A stretch of DNA of 64,000 bases, taken from Calycina herbarum. Taxonomy: Eukaryota; Ascomycota; Leotiomycetes; Helotiales; Pezizellaceae. Location of the stretch: NCBI GenBank assembly GCA_001414485.1, contig LLEY01000024.1:372001-436000 (forward strand). Direction: 5' to 3'. The notes beneath the pieces were generated by a model. It worked only from the letters and a program-made list of their open reading frames with translations, was not told where the DNA came from and ran no database searches. Shown in pieces: positions 11,187 through 22,371 of this stretch. The stretch's first letter is position 1. Each line of letters starts with the position of its first letter. The translations under genes were made by a program, and so were the position numbers.

Positions 11187-12639
11187 TTTGTCGAGTAGCG
11201 TCGGAGGAGAGGAATGAGTTGGGGGACTGAACTCTTAATATTTATGTTGATAGAGAAGAGATTTGGCTGACCCGGTTTACAAGCTGAGGGAGGCACAAGG
11301 ACAACTTATAGACGCAGAGTACGCTAGCATCCTAGAGCAGCGCTAATATAGTCAGGCGACCTTCTATAAACTCTATTCCTTTAGATACTTTTATGATTTC
11401 TATACTCTATACTCTAATTCACCCTGTATTCTCTTGAGTCAGTTATAAGTTAGTATCTATTCTTAAATTATTCTAACCTTTGAATTATATTAATTTTTTC
11501 TATAGTAGAAAGAAAATTATAAGAATATTAACGTAACGCGATTAGTAAAATCTTCTTAGTCGAGATATTAGTAGACATAGTATTAAGACGCTCTAGAAGC
11601 TAGCGTAGTACTCTTATCTATAGTGTTAAATATTAGAAAAAGACACGTTTAGTTAAAGAAACGTTATCTAAGTACTTGTGACAGTCCCAGTCACATACGA
11701 CTGGATCACGTGCCGAGGTTCTACCGAAGTCTCGCTTAGTGTACATAAATAGAGACAGAGCGTACCAACTCTCCTCTTCTCTCTTTAGTTTAGTTTTCCT
11801 CGAATACGGGTACCATTCTGCGAGCACTTCTTTTGGTACATTTGTAGAGGGCCGTCACAGTACTACTTATACTTCAAAAGTTAACTATACTAATATAGAT
11901 AAGAATAATACTAATTCTATTAAGAAAACTCTTATAAGATTATTTATTCTAAACTTTTTTGAAAATTTAATATCTTAAACCTCTATTAAAAATCCTCTTC
12001 GTTCTCTTAATTCTACTAAAAGACGTATAGTATCAAAAGTCTAGAGACCGCAGAGCGATGCGCTATAACACTCTATAACAATCCCTATAACAATGCTCTG
12101 AAGCCTTAATACATTCCAGCACAACCCCTCTGTAGCTCAGGGCCCCAATGCTGACCCATGGGCTCGCTTACCTCTACGGCTTCATAGGCTTCAGACATCG
12201 ACACCAGTTTACAGGGAGGTTAGGCGAATCATAGCTCTTCAGGGACTTCAGGGAACACTACAGCGCATTACAGCGCACTGCTCTGTAGTCTCTCTCCATA
12301 CTGTCTTGACCGACTTACAACCACATCACACAAAAACGAAGCCTTTTCAAATCAAACATACTATCAATTAATCTCATCTCAAGGATACCAACCGCCTTCT
12401 TTGACTATAAAAAAGGAAGACCGCAAAAAAACACCTTATCCAATGCAGTCACAAACACTGCTAATACAATAATTACAAAAACGACAAAGTGGAAAAAAAG
12501 CATGCGCCCCAAAATCGCCCAATTTTAAGCCCCTCGTCGCCCTCGATCTCAATTCAATCCTCATAATGCAATGCAAAAAGAAGAAACCCAAAACTAGTCC
12601 TTAATACAAACACAAATGCATGCAGTCAAAGCAGAAGAA
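11187..12639. other. AT-rich degenerate intergenic tract
   Basis: Between the beta-propeller gene and the chitin synthase. Sequence from about 11340 to 12030 is very AT-rich with repeated TATTA/CTATA words and no supported frame; it hosts the solo LTR at 11677-11859. From about 12030 composition is more normal, with short repeats (CTATAACAATCCC, ACAGCGCATT) but no gene. The last part is probably the 3' UTR of the minus-strand chitin synthase. Confidence 0.5.
11677..11859. mobile_element. solo LTR of a retrotransposon
   Basis: A 183-bp segment starting TGTGACAGTCC and ending GGGCCGTCACA. The termini form the canonical TG...CA with inverted repeat TGTGAC/GTCACA. It is flanked by the perfect 5-bp direct repeat GTACT (11672-11676 and 11860-11864), the hallmark of LTR-retrotransposon integration. 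No internal region is present, so the element was lost by LTR-LTR recombination. Composition is more balanced than the surrounding AT-rich DNA, suggesting a younger insertion. Confidence 0.85.
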
Positions 12640-15600
12640 CTATCGCTCAACCGGAATATCAGAATACTCATCCTCATAACTCGACGCGCGATTCGCAGGC
12701 CAAGTACCAAGATTACTATTCTCCTTGCTGCCATACCCGCTCCACGCAGCCTGGGTTCTAAGACGACGTTCCTTCTCAAACTCTCCCCATCGTTTCATGG
12801 TGATCTTGGAGCTATCGAATTCACCCTCGTACTCGATACCAGCTTTCTTGGTCTTCTCGCCCGATGTCTTTCGAGTATCTCCCCAAGAAAAGTCGTCGAA
12901 TTTCCAGAATGCGTAGGTAGGAAGAACGAAATTCCAGATCGGGAGGGAGAGTAGGTAGATGAACATCCATACGACGTATGACCAACGGTGGGCTGTGAGA
13001 ACGATAAGAACGGCTGGAAGACCCAAAATCAAACCGAGAAGGACCAATGGAATGATTTGAGGTGGCTGATGAATGATCGAGATGGCAACTGGAAAATGTT
13101 AGCATGTGACATAGCATTGGAAATGATGTTACTTACCAACATAAAAGGTAAAGGCAATAGCAGCAGGGAGAACAAGAGTACCGATGAGTTCAATAGCAAC
13201 AACAAATTGCATACTGAAGCAGAATGTTCCGCAAAGATCTCGAACAAGTACAAGTTCCATAAGGTTGTGTACCGTACTGTTGATCCATCTACGTCTTTGA
13301 GATAAGAGAACACCAAATTCATCTGGAACAGTGGTTTTGCAGACAGCCTGTGGCACGAAAACTTGCTTTCGCTTGGGGAAAGTTCGAAGCATGAGTGTTG
13401 ACAGGTATCGATCTTCTCCGAGTAGGAGCAAGTTCTTCTTGTGAAGTGTATCGACGACGTTTTCAGAGTAGTGCTCGACAACATCAGGATTGGCGAGGAT
13501 TGGGACCCAGTAGTTTTGTCCCCCCTTTGGAGCTTTGATACGATACATGCAGAAACATCCAGGAAGACAGGTGACACCCCCGAAGACCGATTCGAAAGAT
13601 TTTGATAGATGATGCGAAATGAAGTACTCGAAAACTTGAATGGCAGTAACCCAGCTGTCTCTCTTGTTGGCAATTTTGGTTTCACCACAGAGGCCCATGA
13701 CATCTGGATCTTTAACCATGGCGGAGATCATATGAGTTAAGCTGTCGGGGAATACTTTTGTGTCTGCGTCAACCATCAAAACAGTCTCGTAGAAATCCGG
13801 CGAGATACCAGTGACTTTCCATAAACCATTGAACATTTCAAATTCGAGTTCGGTCATACGCTCGTCAAACATGACCTTTTGTAGGAAAGACATGAGAATG
13901 ATTTGACTGTCACGCTTGCCTCTGTTTCCTGGCTTGCTCTTGGAGGCTTCATCTGGTGTACCGCATTTGACAACCATCATCATCGGAACACGTTGTTGTC
14001 TTTCTAATGGAATGGTGGAATTGGCGCCGTAATCGTAGAATCCAGAGTAGACCTTGGCCATGTTGTGCCTCTTGGAACCACTGGCGACAGCTACATAGGA
14101 GAATGCTGGTACTTCATCGGGGAGTACTGAGAGGTCTTTCATCATACTGAGAAGAATTTCTGGGGTGGACATTGTCTCGCCTTTGCCTTTAATAATACCA
14201 TCACAGACAGCAAGGATAACTTTGTGACTGTTGGGGTAATCTGTCATGGCGATGGAATCAAGGGTGGTACGAATACCAAGTTCACCTTCCGAATAGGCGG
14301 TTACAAGACAGATGGTATGAGCGAGAGGATATCCAAATGGCTGCCAGTCAGCAGGTGGCTGGGGAACAACAGATTCGTGGATAAACCCTGCTGGGCCAGG
14401 GCCGACTTCCATCTCACCCGGGGCAAATACAGCGGATTCAGGACGGAGGAAGCTAGTACGGCTGTTGTTTGACTGGTGGAATATCCCCTTGGGTGGTACG
14501 AGAGCAGATGTTGAGGTTTGGCTTGCCATTGTGGTAGGTTGAGGGCGTCCAACACGCGACAAACGGTTATCTGCAACGTAGGGACTTGAAAATCGAGAGG
14601 TGGTAGGTAAGAAGGTGCTTCCTCTCTTGCTCATCCGGTCAGATGTAGATCCAGATCCAGCAACGGTGCTGCTTGGATCTCCTGGAATCCTCGGGGGTGC
14701 TCGGTAGATATCATCTGACCAATCTTCGATTTGACGATTTCTCTTCTTCTTGTTGGATGATTGCGAAGTTTTTGCGGCGGCGAATTTTCTGCTGAAAAAC
14801 CACTGGAATAACAATGCTAAGACGAACTTTGAAAGAACAATGGCCAGAATGAACACAAGAGATACATAGAGTACGACCTTGGAGGCAATGCAACCAACCG
14901 TCTCCGTATCAACAGATCCTACTTTGATGATTTGTTCAAGGCATTGAGCCATCTTCTTATCCTCTCTTGAAGAAAAAGCATGAGTAACGTCTCTTCCATG
15001 GACATCGGCATTTGAAGCAGAGTTTCGATCCGAGAGCTCGGTAAATCGAGCTGGAACAGCTACTTGGGATGTATTGAACCACTTGAGTAGATCTAAATCA
15101 AGAACATTTCCAGAATAGACCATCAAGTTGCGTGAGTTGTTCTTGATATCTTCCCAATTGAAATATACATCACCAGCGCTCTTGAGGTTATAGAAAGAAG
15201 TACGAGCACCGCCGATTGTATGGCACGAGTAGCCCGCATAAAGATCATTGTTGACAGAAGTGTTGACTGCAGTTGAGCCATCCTGGTTGAAAGTTGTACA
15301 TGGGAAATACCATGCCAGATCCCCGTCCGAGTTGGTAGGAACGTCAGAGTCGGCAGCCAATGTAATAAGACCTTTACATTTGCCGTTGACGTTTTGAAAC
15401 AAAAAGCTTCCGTCCTGGCCAGCATGCTTGGTTGTCAAGTCATATAATACGTTGGCGTTATCCGTGATTCCTTTGGCCGCAGGATGGTGTGATTCGGAAA
15501 GATCATAGGCACTTCCGTGGAAAATCATGAATCCGCCAGTAACATCATTGACGCGAAGTCGAAGTTGTGGTGTACCGCAAACCACGGCAGTGAAACCAAA

Positions 15601-16398
15601 GGTAAGAAATCCCACACCAGCCATGATGTAAAGAATAATACTAATGAGACCCATCTTTTCTCTCCATGCTCGTTGTTGCGCTCTTGCTGGTTTCCCAAAA
15701 CATTTGAGTACGAAATCTGGACACCAAAAGGTGACAATTGCACAATAAACGTTCCATAGACTCGGTGGTTTGACAAAATCAGCTTGTTTTTGCCTCTCCT
15801 TCTCCTCTGCTGTCATCTTTAGTGTCCTCTGTCGAGTGAGCTTCTTGCTTTTCCGAGGACCAAGTGCAGCCTTTTCCGATGCTTCCACATCTTCGGGTCC
15901 TGCACCGCGCCCTCTTCGACTCTTCTTTTTCTGAGGTGGAGTGACGTCGGATGCGGTTTCGTTTGAAGTTCGTAGACCGGAAGCCTCAGTCGCAGCAGTT
16001 TCCGTTTCCAGATCCTCCAAGATGGGATCATTGCCGGTTGATGAAGGCAAAACGTCCATATTCGCAGCATGTTGTCGGTAATGATAATTTGGGTGATCTC
16101 GGTCGATTCTGTTACGCTCTGGTCGAATCAAACTCCTCTTTCTATGTATCTCACCAGCTGGCGTTGTTGTCCCAGGTCCACGCGTGAAGCCCTCGCTGGA
16201 TGCGGTCGGTGTAAGAGGTGAGGGTAGGGTATCTGCGAAGGATGATTTGGATGGCCCTCGAGCATGTCTGGAAGGAGAGGCTGGAACTACATATCCGGCT
16301 TCCTCATCTGTTGGTCTTCGACGTGGAGTATTTCGATGCGCAGGTCTCTGCTCTCTGCCGGCGTACTCGCTGCCGTTGGGTCTTTGTGGGAGCGACAT
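12640..16398 (-). CDS. chitin synthase, class IV (yeast Chs3 type)
   Basis: Two exons (16398-13137 and 13088-12640; 48-bp intron 13136-13089) encode 1236 aa. The N-terminal 210 residues are basic and disordered. Membrane helices follow near residues 213-233 and 250-273, then an extracellular-type domain ([13 protein letters not shown]) and another helix pair near 507-538. The family-2 glycosyltransferase core contains [28 protein letters not shown] (about 994) and the signature QRRRWINST (about 1033). Several C-terminal helices follow, and the end is [11 protein letters not shown]. These are the residues expected for UDP-GlcNAc-dependent chitin polymerisation at the plasma membrane. The architecture matches class IV enzymes (N. 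crassa chs-4, yeast Chs3). The start is the first ATG of a long uninterrupted frame. An Skt5-type activator lies 3.8 kb away, divergently transcribed. Confidence 0.95.
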
Positions 16399-18178
16399 GA
16401 TTCTGTGAGAATCAATAGTTAGTATAGCTTCCTGCCAGAAATTGACCTTGGCTTTGGTACTTCAACTCCTACCACTGTTCCGTAGCTTGTTGAATTGCAT
16501 CAACAGAGCTAGTGAATGACCCCTGTGCTAACCGAGAATATGATACTGAATGGATGTTGATACCCGATGTTGAGTGTGACAAAACGTACAATTATGATGT
16601 TTAGAGACTTGTGTTCTCGAAGGGAAAGTGATTGTTTGTCAGGCCAAAGCCTGTTGTTGAACGACCCCTGTGGTTACCGCGCAAGCGGGGATTGTCACCA
16701 CGACGACCAAGAGCGACCAAGAACAAGGCAGGCGCCCGGGCTGGTTGCAGGAATCGGTAGGATGCCTCTGGAAATGTGGGAACCACGACAGTTGGTGCTC
16801 GCAGGAAGATGCAGGATCGGTAGTTCAGTGAAGAACTCGGCCCTGGTTAAGATTGTCGTGTTAACGGGGTTTTGGGATGAAGTTGGTGAAGAACGATGGT
16901 GGTGCCGCTGTCAAGGGATGAATGTGACGGGATGGAAGGTGAATGAAGAAGCGATTGTGATTCGAGTGCCACGGCGGTAGAAATGCCTTGAAACGAGGGA
17001 TAAATGGCAGACACGGCGAGGAAGAATATGCGAACGGAAGCAGTCGCTTCTCACGTTCTCGAAGTGAGCGAGAGTTGGGTTGAAGTTCAAGATTCAAGAA
17101 GATCTTGAAGAATTCCGACAGCACCAGCAGACGCTCATGCGATCTGCACTTGCCAGTTCCTGAGGACCTCAAATATGAGGCAGCAATGGCTATGCACCGC
17201 CCAAAGTGGTCTAGGTGGGGGGCAAGGTTGTCTATTTTTACCCATGCACGCCATGCTTCCATTGATTTTCCTCATGGCTGAATTCAAGTCTCTCCTTTTC
17301 CAATTATTTCTGCGGAATTTTGGTGAAATATACATGACACCTTTCTTCACACCACCAATACTCTTCTGATAATCTGCTAAACCAACAAGCTTGTCCTCCC
17401 ATCTCCACGACAACCCGACCATTTTAGTTACGGGACCTACCGTACTCGGTCCAAGTCGCTTTACCGATCGGCCGCGACGCCACACTGTCAGTCCCTGAGT
17501 GGGTCTGCTAAATACGAGTTACTTTTTTTCTTCTCATTTCGAGGCGTAGTGTCTCACCATTTCACCAAGTGGCGTTGTGAATGAATATCCTCCTTCTCCG
17601 AGTTGGTGATGAGGAATTATGAAGGTTAGAAGTAAGAGGGGTTCATCCATCTTTGCGTTTCACCAGAGCAGATGGAGATCTGTGTGGGACGATCACGGGG
17701 ATTTGAGCTTGTCTTTGAGCGGGAGGTTCAAGGTTCATGGTGGTTGTTGTGGGCGATCCATAGCCCCTGTAACTCCTTTCTATCTTTTGACATGATTTCG
17801 ACGCATCTTCATTTACAAATTATGGGGTAGTCCCTCTGCAGTTAGATTAAGTTCATCATGACGATGGTAGAAAATTAGGAAACCCGAGCGAGCGGATATA
17901 CTTATGTTGAGCCTCATCGGCGCCAAAGAGAGTTCCAAATCGGTACCTAACGATGCAGTCAGCTTGAGCAGGGGTCCTACTCTTTTGGGAAGTCATACTC
18001 GTATTTTTCTACCCAAGTCAGCACATACGAATACACTAACGCCTGTCATTAGCCGTATGCGGGCTGCCAATTCAACTAAACAAGTCTGGTAGCTTGTATT
18101 GCTCGTTGGAAGCAGCCAAAATACGTTGTGGCAAAAGTAGCGAGATTTATTTTGTTTTTACGGATTCGTGCTCAGCAT

Positions 18179-18301
18179 GGACATTAAAAGCGGCAGTAAA
18201 TACGAGATATTAACCCAGGTGTTGTAGAACAATCAAGTTCAAAGTATCTGGCAATCCTCAAAGTAAGAACACCGAGCTATTTACTGCCACTTTTAATGTC
18301 C
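18179..18301. mobile_element. 123-bp MITE with 24-bp inverted termini
   Basis: The left arm GGACATTAAAAGCGGCAGTA (continuing AATA) and the right arm, reverse-complemented, GGACATTAAAAGTGGCAGTA (continuing AATA) differ at one base. Pairing extends weakly outward (GCTCAGCAT against GCTCGTAGT). The interior has no coding capacity. The right half is related to 9069-9165, and a degraded left arm is seen at 24088-24106. Confidence 0.75.
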
Positions 18302-19182
18302 ACTACGAGCTGGTACCATTTGGTCTCAGTCTGGAGCCAAAAAGCGAGGCTGTGAATATTGGTGGGTTCTCGACCTCTCAAAACTTTCAATTTGTCACAC
18401 AAAACACTCAGCTCCATCAATGTGCAGCACAGTCGAGGTCTACTCGCCATGTCGTGGCGGCTGTGTCTACCAGAAAAGTCCGATCTTCCAAAGTCTGATC
18501 TCCCAAAGGCGTAACCTGGACGTGTTGAACACGTCCGAGTGTAACTTGTAAACCGGAGTTTTTATGTGAGATCAAACGTTTCTGGTTCCATCAATCGTTT
18601 GTAGTTTCGAAGAAGAAGAAAGTATATAATTTTCAATGGGGTCTAGAAGAGAATTGAGAAGCTTAAGTCTTCCCCCTGTACATGTTATTGATAAAAGTCC
18701 GAAATAGCCCAATGCGCCAAAAGAAGCCTCGAATGATGCGGAGAACCTTGTTTACTGTAAGAAACTTCCCGCAAAGGTTTCAAGGTTGTGGCCGCCAGAT
18801 TTAATTCTTAGTTTGCGATTTGGAGTAAACACAATTCGGTTGCTAGGTACTACTTTTGACTGTTGACAGAATCCAAGTAGACCTCCTTTCGCATGAATTA
18901 ATCCCTCCGTATAACCTGCCAAACTACCTACCGGGCGTTGGAAACGAAACAGAAACAGCTTCTCAATCGGGATTTACTCCCGTAAATCCCGGCAAGTTTC
19001 ATTTGATTTAACCTCCATCAAGGTGCAACAACATCGGGACTGCTGTGCACAGAATACGCAGAGAAGCTTACTCGAAGGGTGTCAGTTGACCACGGCATAT
19101 TGTACGGCGGAGATACTCGTATCAGTTTGGGGTCCGGTGTAGAGGCCACAAGATTTGGCCTACGAGCTGGCCTCCTGCAGTA

Positions 19183-19231
19183 GGGCAGTAGGGCAGCAGG
19201 GCAGCAGGGCAGCAGGGCAGCAGGAGTAGGA
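19183..19231. repeat. GGGCAGCA minisatellite
   Basis: Six imperfect consecutive units of about 8 bp (AGTAGGGC changing to AGCAGGGC). It lies in non-coding sequence upstream of the Skt5-like gene. Confidence 0.8.
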
Positions 19232-20210
19232 CCCTTCATTCTTGCTTCAGAACTGTTGCATCACCAGCATAGCGAGCAATAGCTGGTGCATTCCACGAGC
19301 GTGACCGACATCTTCACCTTCGTCAACACGCCTTCTGGGCAGAGGACGCAATTGGTTCCCATCGCGCACCCCTCTATCACCATAATTGCTCACTGCATCG
19401 TCATCTGCGGCGTACTCACCTCCCCTCCGTGAGAGTGGAAGCCCCAACAGTACGTGGACGGAGCTTGCAAGGGCCTCGAGAACCCGTAAAAGTCCCCGTT
19501 TTTACTTTTACAGGCTTCAACTTGACTGACAGGGTCCACCAAGCAGCTGCAGCATAGCGTAGATCGCTAATTGTCAGGTTGTAGGTGAGGTGAAACCAGC
19601 TGCAGCCCACCATTCAATTCATCATACAGCGCCCATCTTCCACCACTTTGCATTGGGATCGATGCTCGGAGAGGATACCCTACCCTACCATACCTATATT
19701 CACCTCCTCAGCTCGACAACCTCTTCTCCTTCGCTCTCACCATTGAAAGTTCTACCTAAGCTTACCACCTGCCTGTCTGCCTAACAAACCCGCGCTTTAA
19801 ATCTTGTCCTTTGTGCAGCCGGCACTGCGGCTGGTTTTCCCAGTAAGACCAGTAAGACATTGCTAATTGCCAAGCCCAACTCCCAGAACTTCTCAAAACC
19901 TCAACCTTCCACTCCGTACAACCCTTTTTCCTGATGCTTGCTAATACCAACTGCCACTGCTAGTTCCCGAAGAAAACTCCTCCTAAGAGTTTGCCTCCCA
20001 CACTCGTTTACTCTCCAGGCAAAAGTCGGCGTTTCCTCCCCAAGGGAACCCCTCCGCTCTCCTCCGGCTGTCAGTCCAACCACATTCACAATTGTCGGTT
20101 CGTCTGAAGTATTGGGATTTTATTGGGGGCACGGACAAAAGTTTGAATATAAATTAGGAGGCGGAAAGCCTGGCAGCAGATTGTAAGAAATCCTACTGCG
20201 ACAAGGCAAC

Positions 20211-22371
20211 ATGGCAACTCCAACCTCACCTTTGGGTTCACCAACTCGCAAGGCCGTCCCCTCCAACCTACCTTCGAGATTCGAGGCCAACGGTGATTCT
20301 AAAGAGAATATGGGGAGGAGTGCTCTACCTTCGGCCGGAGAATCCGCAGGACGAATAGTCGGTGCACCAATGTCCCCAGTAAGCGTCAACTTCCAGCGTG
20401 AAGATTGGGCACCTGCGCCATCCAGTGCAAAGATCGAGGCTATAGAAGGGGGACATGAGCGACAGTTTTCCGAGGGATCTGATGGTTATATGGGACAGCA
20501 ATCCGAACCTGCAGCACAAATGCCAGCAGTTCAAGACCTTCCATACCGACCGAATTACAGCAGAACTCCAACATATCCGGCTCAACAACCACGCCCTGCT
20601 GTGGCCTCATCTGCGAACAGTTCAGGGTCGATGTCGCCTTCCAGCGGACCATCCCCAAAACGTTCTCTCTCGGATCGAATAGATGAAAATGGAGCTCCGG
20701 TAGCAAGTCCACCTGTTCCTCGGTTCCAGTACCACCATCAGTCACACGCTTCAGAAGGGAGCAACTTTCGTATTCGACCTGGAAATCAGACTCCTGGATC
20801 TCCGCCAGATAATCAGGTAGACGTGGGAGCATCAATAGGCCGACATCTAACTCCCACGCTGCAGGGAGCCAGGAGAACACCAAGCAATCGACCAGTGTCG
20901 GCATACTCCGAAATGGGGGGCAATAGAGGACGCTCTGTTTCTCCATACATGGCTCCGAATTCACCAGCTTGGAGTGGACGTACACCTTCAGCTAACTCTC
21001 ATCGATCCCACGATAGACCTCTCTCATATGTTGACCTAGCAAATATCTCTTATCCACAAGCTCCACCAGCTCCTATATCTCTGGATAATTCTCAGTTGAG
21101 ATCCGCTGTGGGTGCCAATGCTTCGCTGCTTACCATGCAAAAGACTCTGGAAATGTATCGCCAAAATGTGAAGAAGCTGAATGATGCCGAAACACAATAT
21201 GCCTTTGCGATTTTTCTCATCCAAGCAGCACAAGAAGCAGGGCTTGGGCAGGACGGTGGCGCTGCACCCCAGAAAGTTACCCGGAAATCTGGAGCGAGGG
21301 ATCTGGACGGTAATGCAGCTGAGAAACCCCAGTCCTCGCCAGTGGAATTACTGAGTGAGGCCAAGCACATATTACAGAAGCTTGCGGATCGAAGTTATCC
21401 ATTTGCACAGTATTATCTTGCGGATGGATATTCTTCCGGGCTTTTCAGCAAAGGAAAAGAAGATCACGGGCAGGCTTTCCCCTTGTTCATTGCTGCGAGT
21501 AAACATGGCCATGCCGAGTCGGGTTATCGTGCTGCATTGTGTTACGAATTCGGGTGGGGTTGTAGAAAAGACGCCGCGAAAGCTGTTCAATACTACAGAC
21601 AATCCGCATCAAAAAACCATCCAGGAGCCATGACTAGACTTGGACGAGCTTGTCTTTCAGGGGACCTTGGTCTCAACAAATACAGAGAGGGCTTGAAATG
21701 GCTCAAGAGAGCGACCGAATCGGCGGATATGCAGTACAATGCTGCTCCGTATCATCTCGGCCTTCTTTATGTGACTGGAGACGGGAACGATATCTTCCAG
21801 GACGAAACATATGCTGCTCAGCTGTTCACACAGGCATCGGATTTGGGGCATGCTGAGTCTGCTTATATCATGGGTGATGCCTATGAGCATGGCAAGTTAG
21901 CTTGTCCCAGAGATCCAGCTTTGAGCGTGCATTTCTACACTTGTGCTGCCCAACGAGGTCACCCAGCTGCCATGATGGCCTTGTGTGCTTGGTACATGGT
22001 TGGAGCGGAGCCAGTACTCGAGAAGGACGAGAATGAGGCATACGAATGGGCGCGTCAAGCAGCTCAGTGTGGTAAGTCCCTCGATCCTAAAACTGATACC
22101 TTCATCTTTACTAACATCAACAGGCCTCACCAAAGCCGAGTACGCAGTTGGATATTTCACCGAGATGGGAATCGGATGTCGACGAGACCCGCTCGAAGCC
22201 AACGTCTGGTATGTCAAAGCATCAGAAAGTGGTGATGAACGTGCCAAACACAGATTAGCTGCTATTCGAGCGGCGGCTAGTGGGGGGACACCGATGGAAG
22301 TTGCGAGTCCGAGGAATGGGAAGATGAAGAAGACTCCTACTGGGAATGAGAAGGATTGCATTGTCATGTAA
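20211..22371 (+). CDS. Sel1-repeat chitin synthase activator (Skt5/Chs4-like)
   Basis: Two exons (20211-22071 and 22124-22371; intron GTAAGT...CAACAG with branch CTAAC) encode 702 aa. The first 300 or so residues are Pro/Ser-rich and disordered. From about residue 380 come tandem Sel1-type helical repeats (PFAQYYLADGYSSGLFSKG, ESGYRAALCYEFGWGCRKD, PYHLGLLYVTGDGNDIFQD, AEYAVGYFTEMGIGCRRDP). The protein ends CIVM, a CaaX box expected to be prenylated, as in yeast Skt5/Chs4, which tethers the regulator to membranes and activates the class IV chitin synthase. There is no catalytic motif. The nearest gene upstream is that chitin synthase class, supporting the assignment. Yeast has several Skt5-like paralogues, so strict orthology is inferred. 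Confidence 0.88.

Larger units (their letters stand above)
16399..20210. other. 3.8-kb divergent intergenic region of the chitin synthase / Skt5-like pair
   Basis: No supported gene. It holds the promoters of both divergent genes, a short MITE (18179-18301) and a small GGGCAGCA minisatellite (19183-19231). Open frames here are short, and overlap on both strands without domains. Confidence 0.5.

Noticed and set aside
16567..17485. Frames of 116-137 aa on both strands in the chitin synthase promoter region
   Set aside because: Mutually overlapping, no domain, no matching intron structure.
20120..20985. Minus-strand frames across the Skt5-like gene start
   Set aside because: Antisense shadows of a well-supported coding exon.
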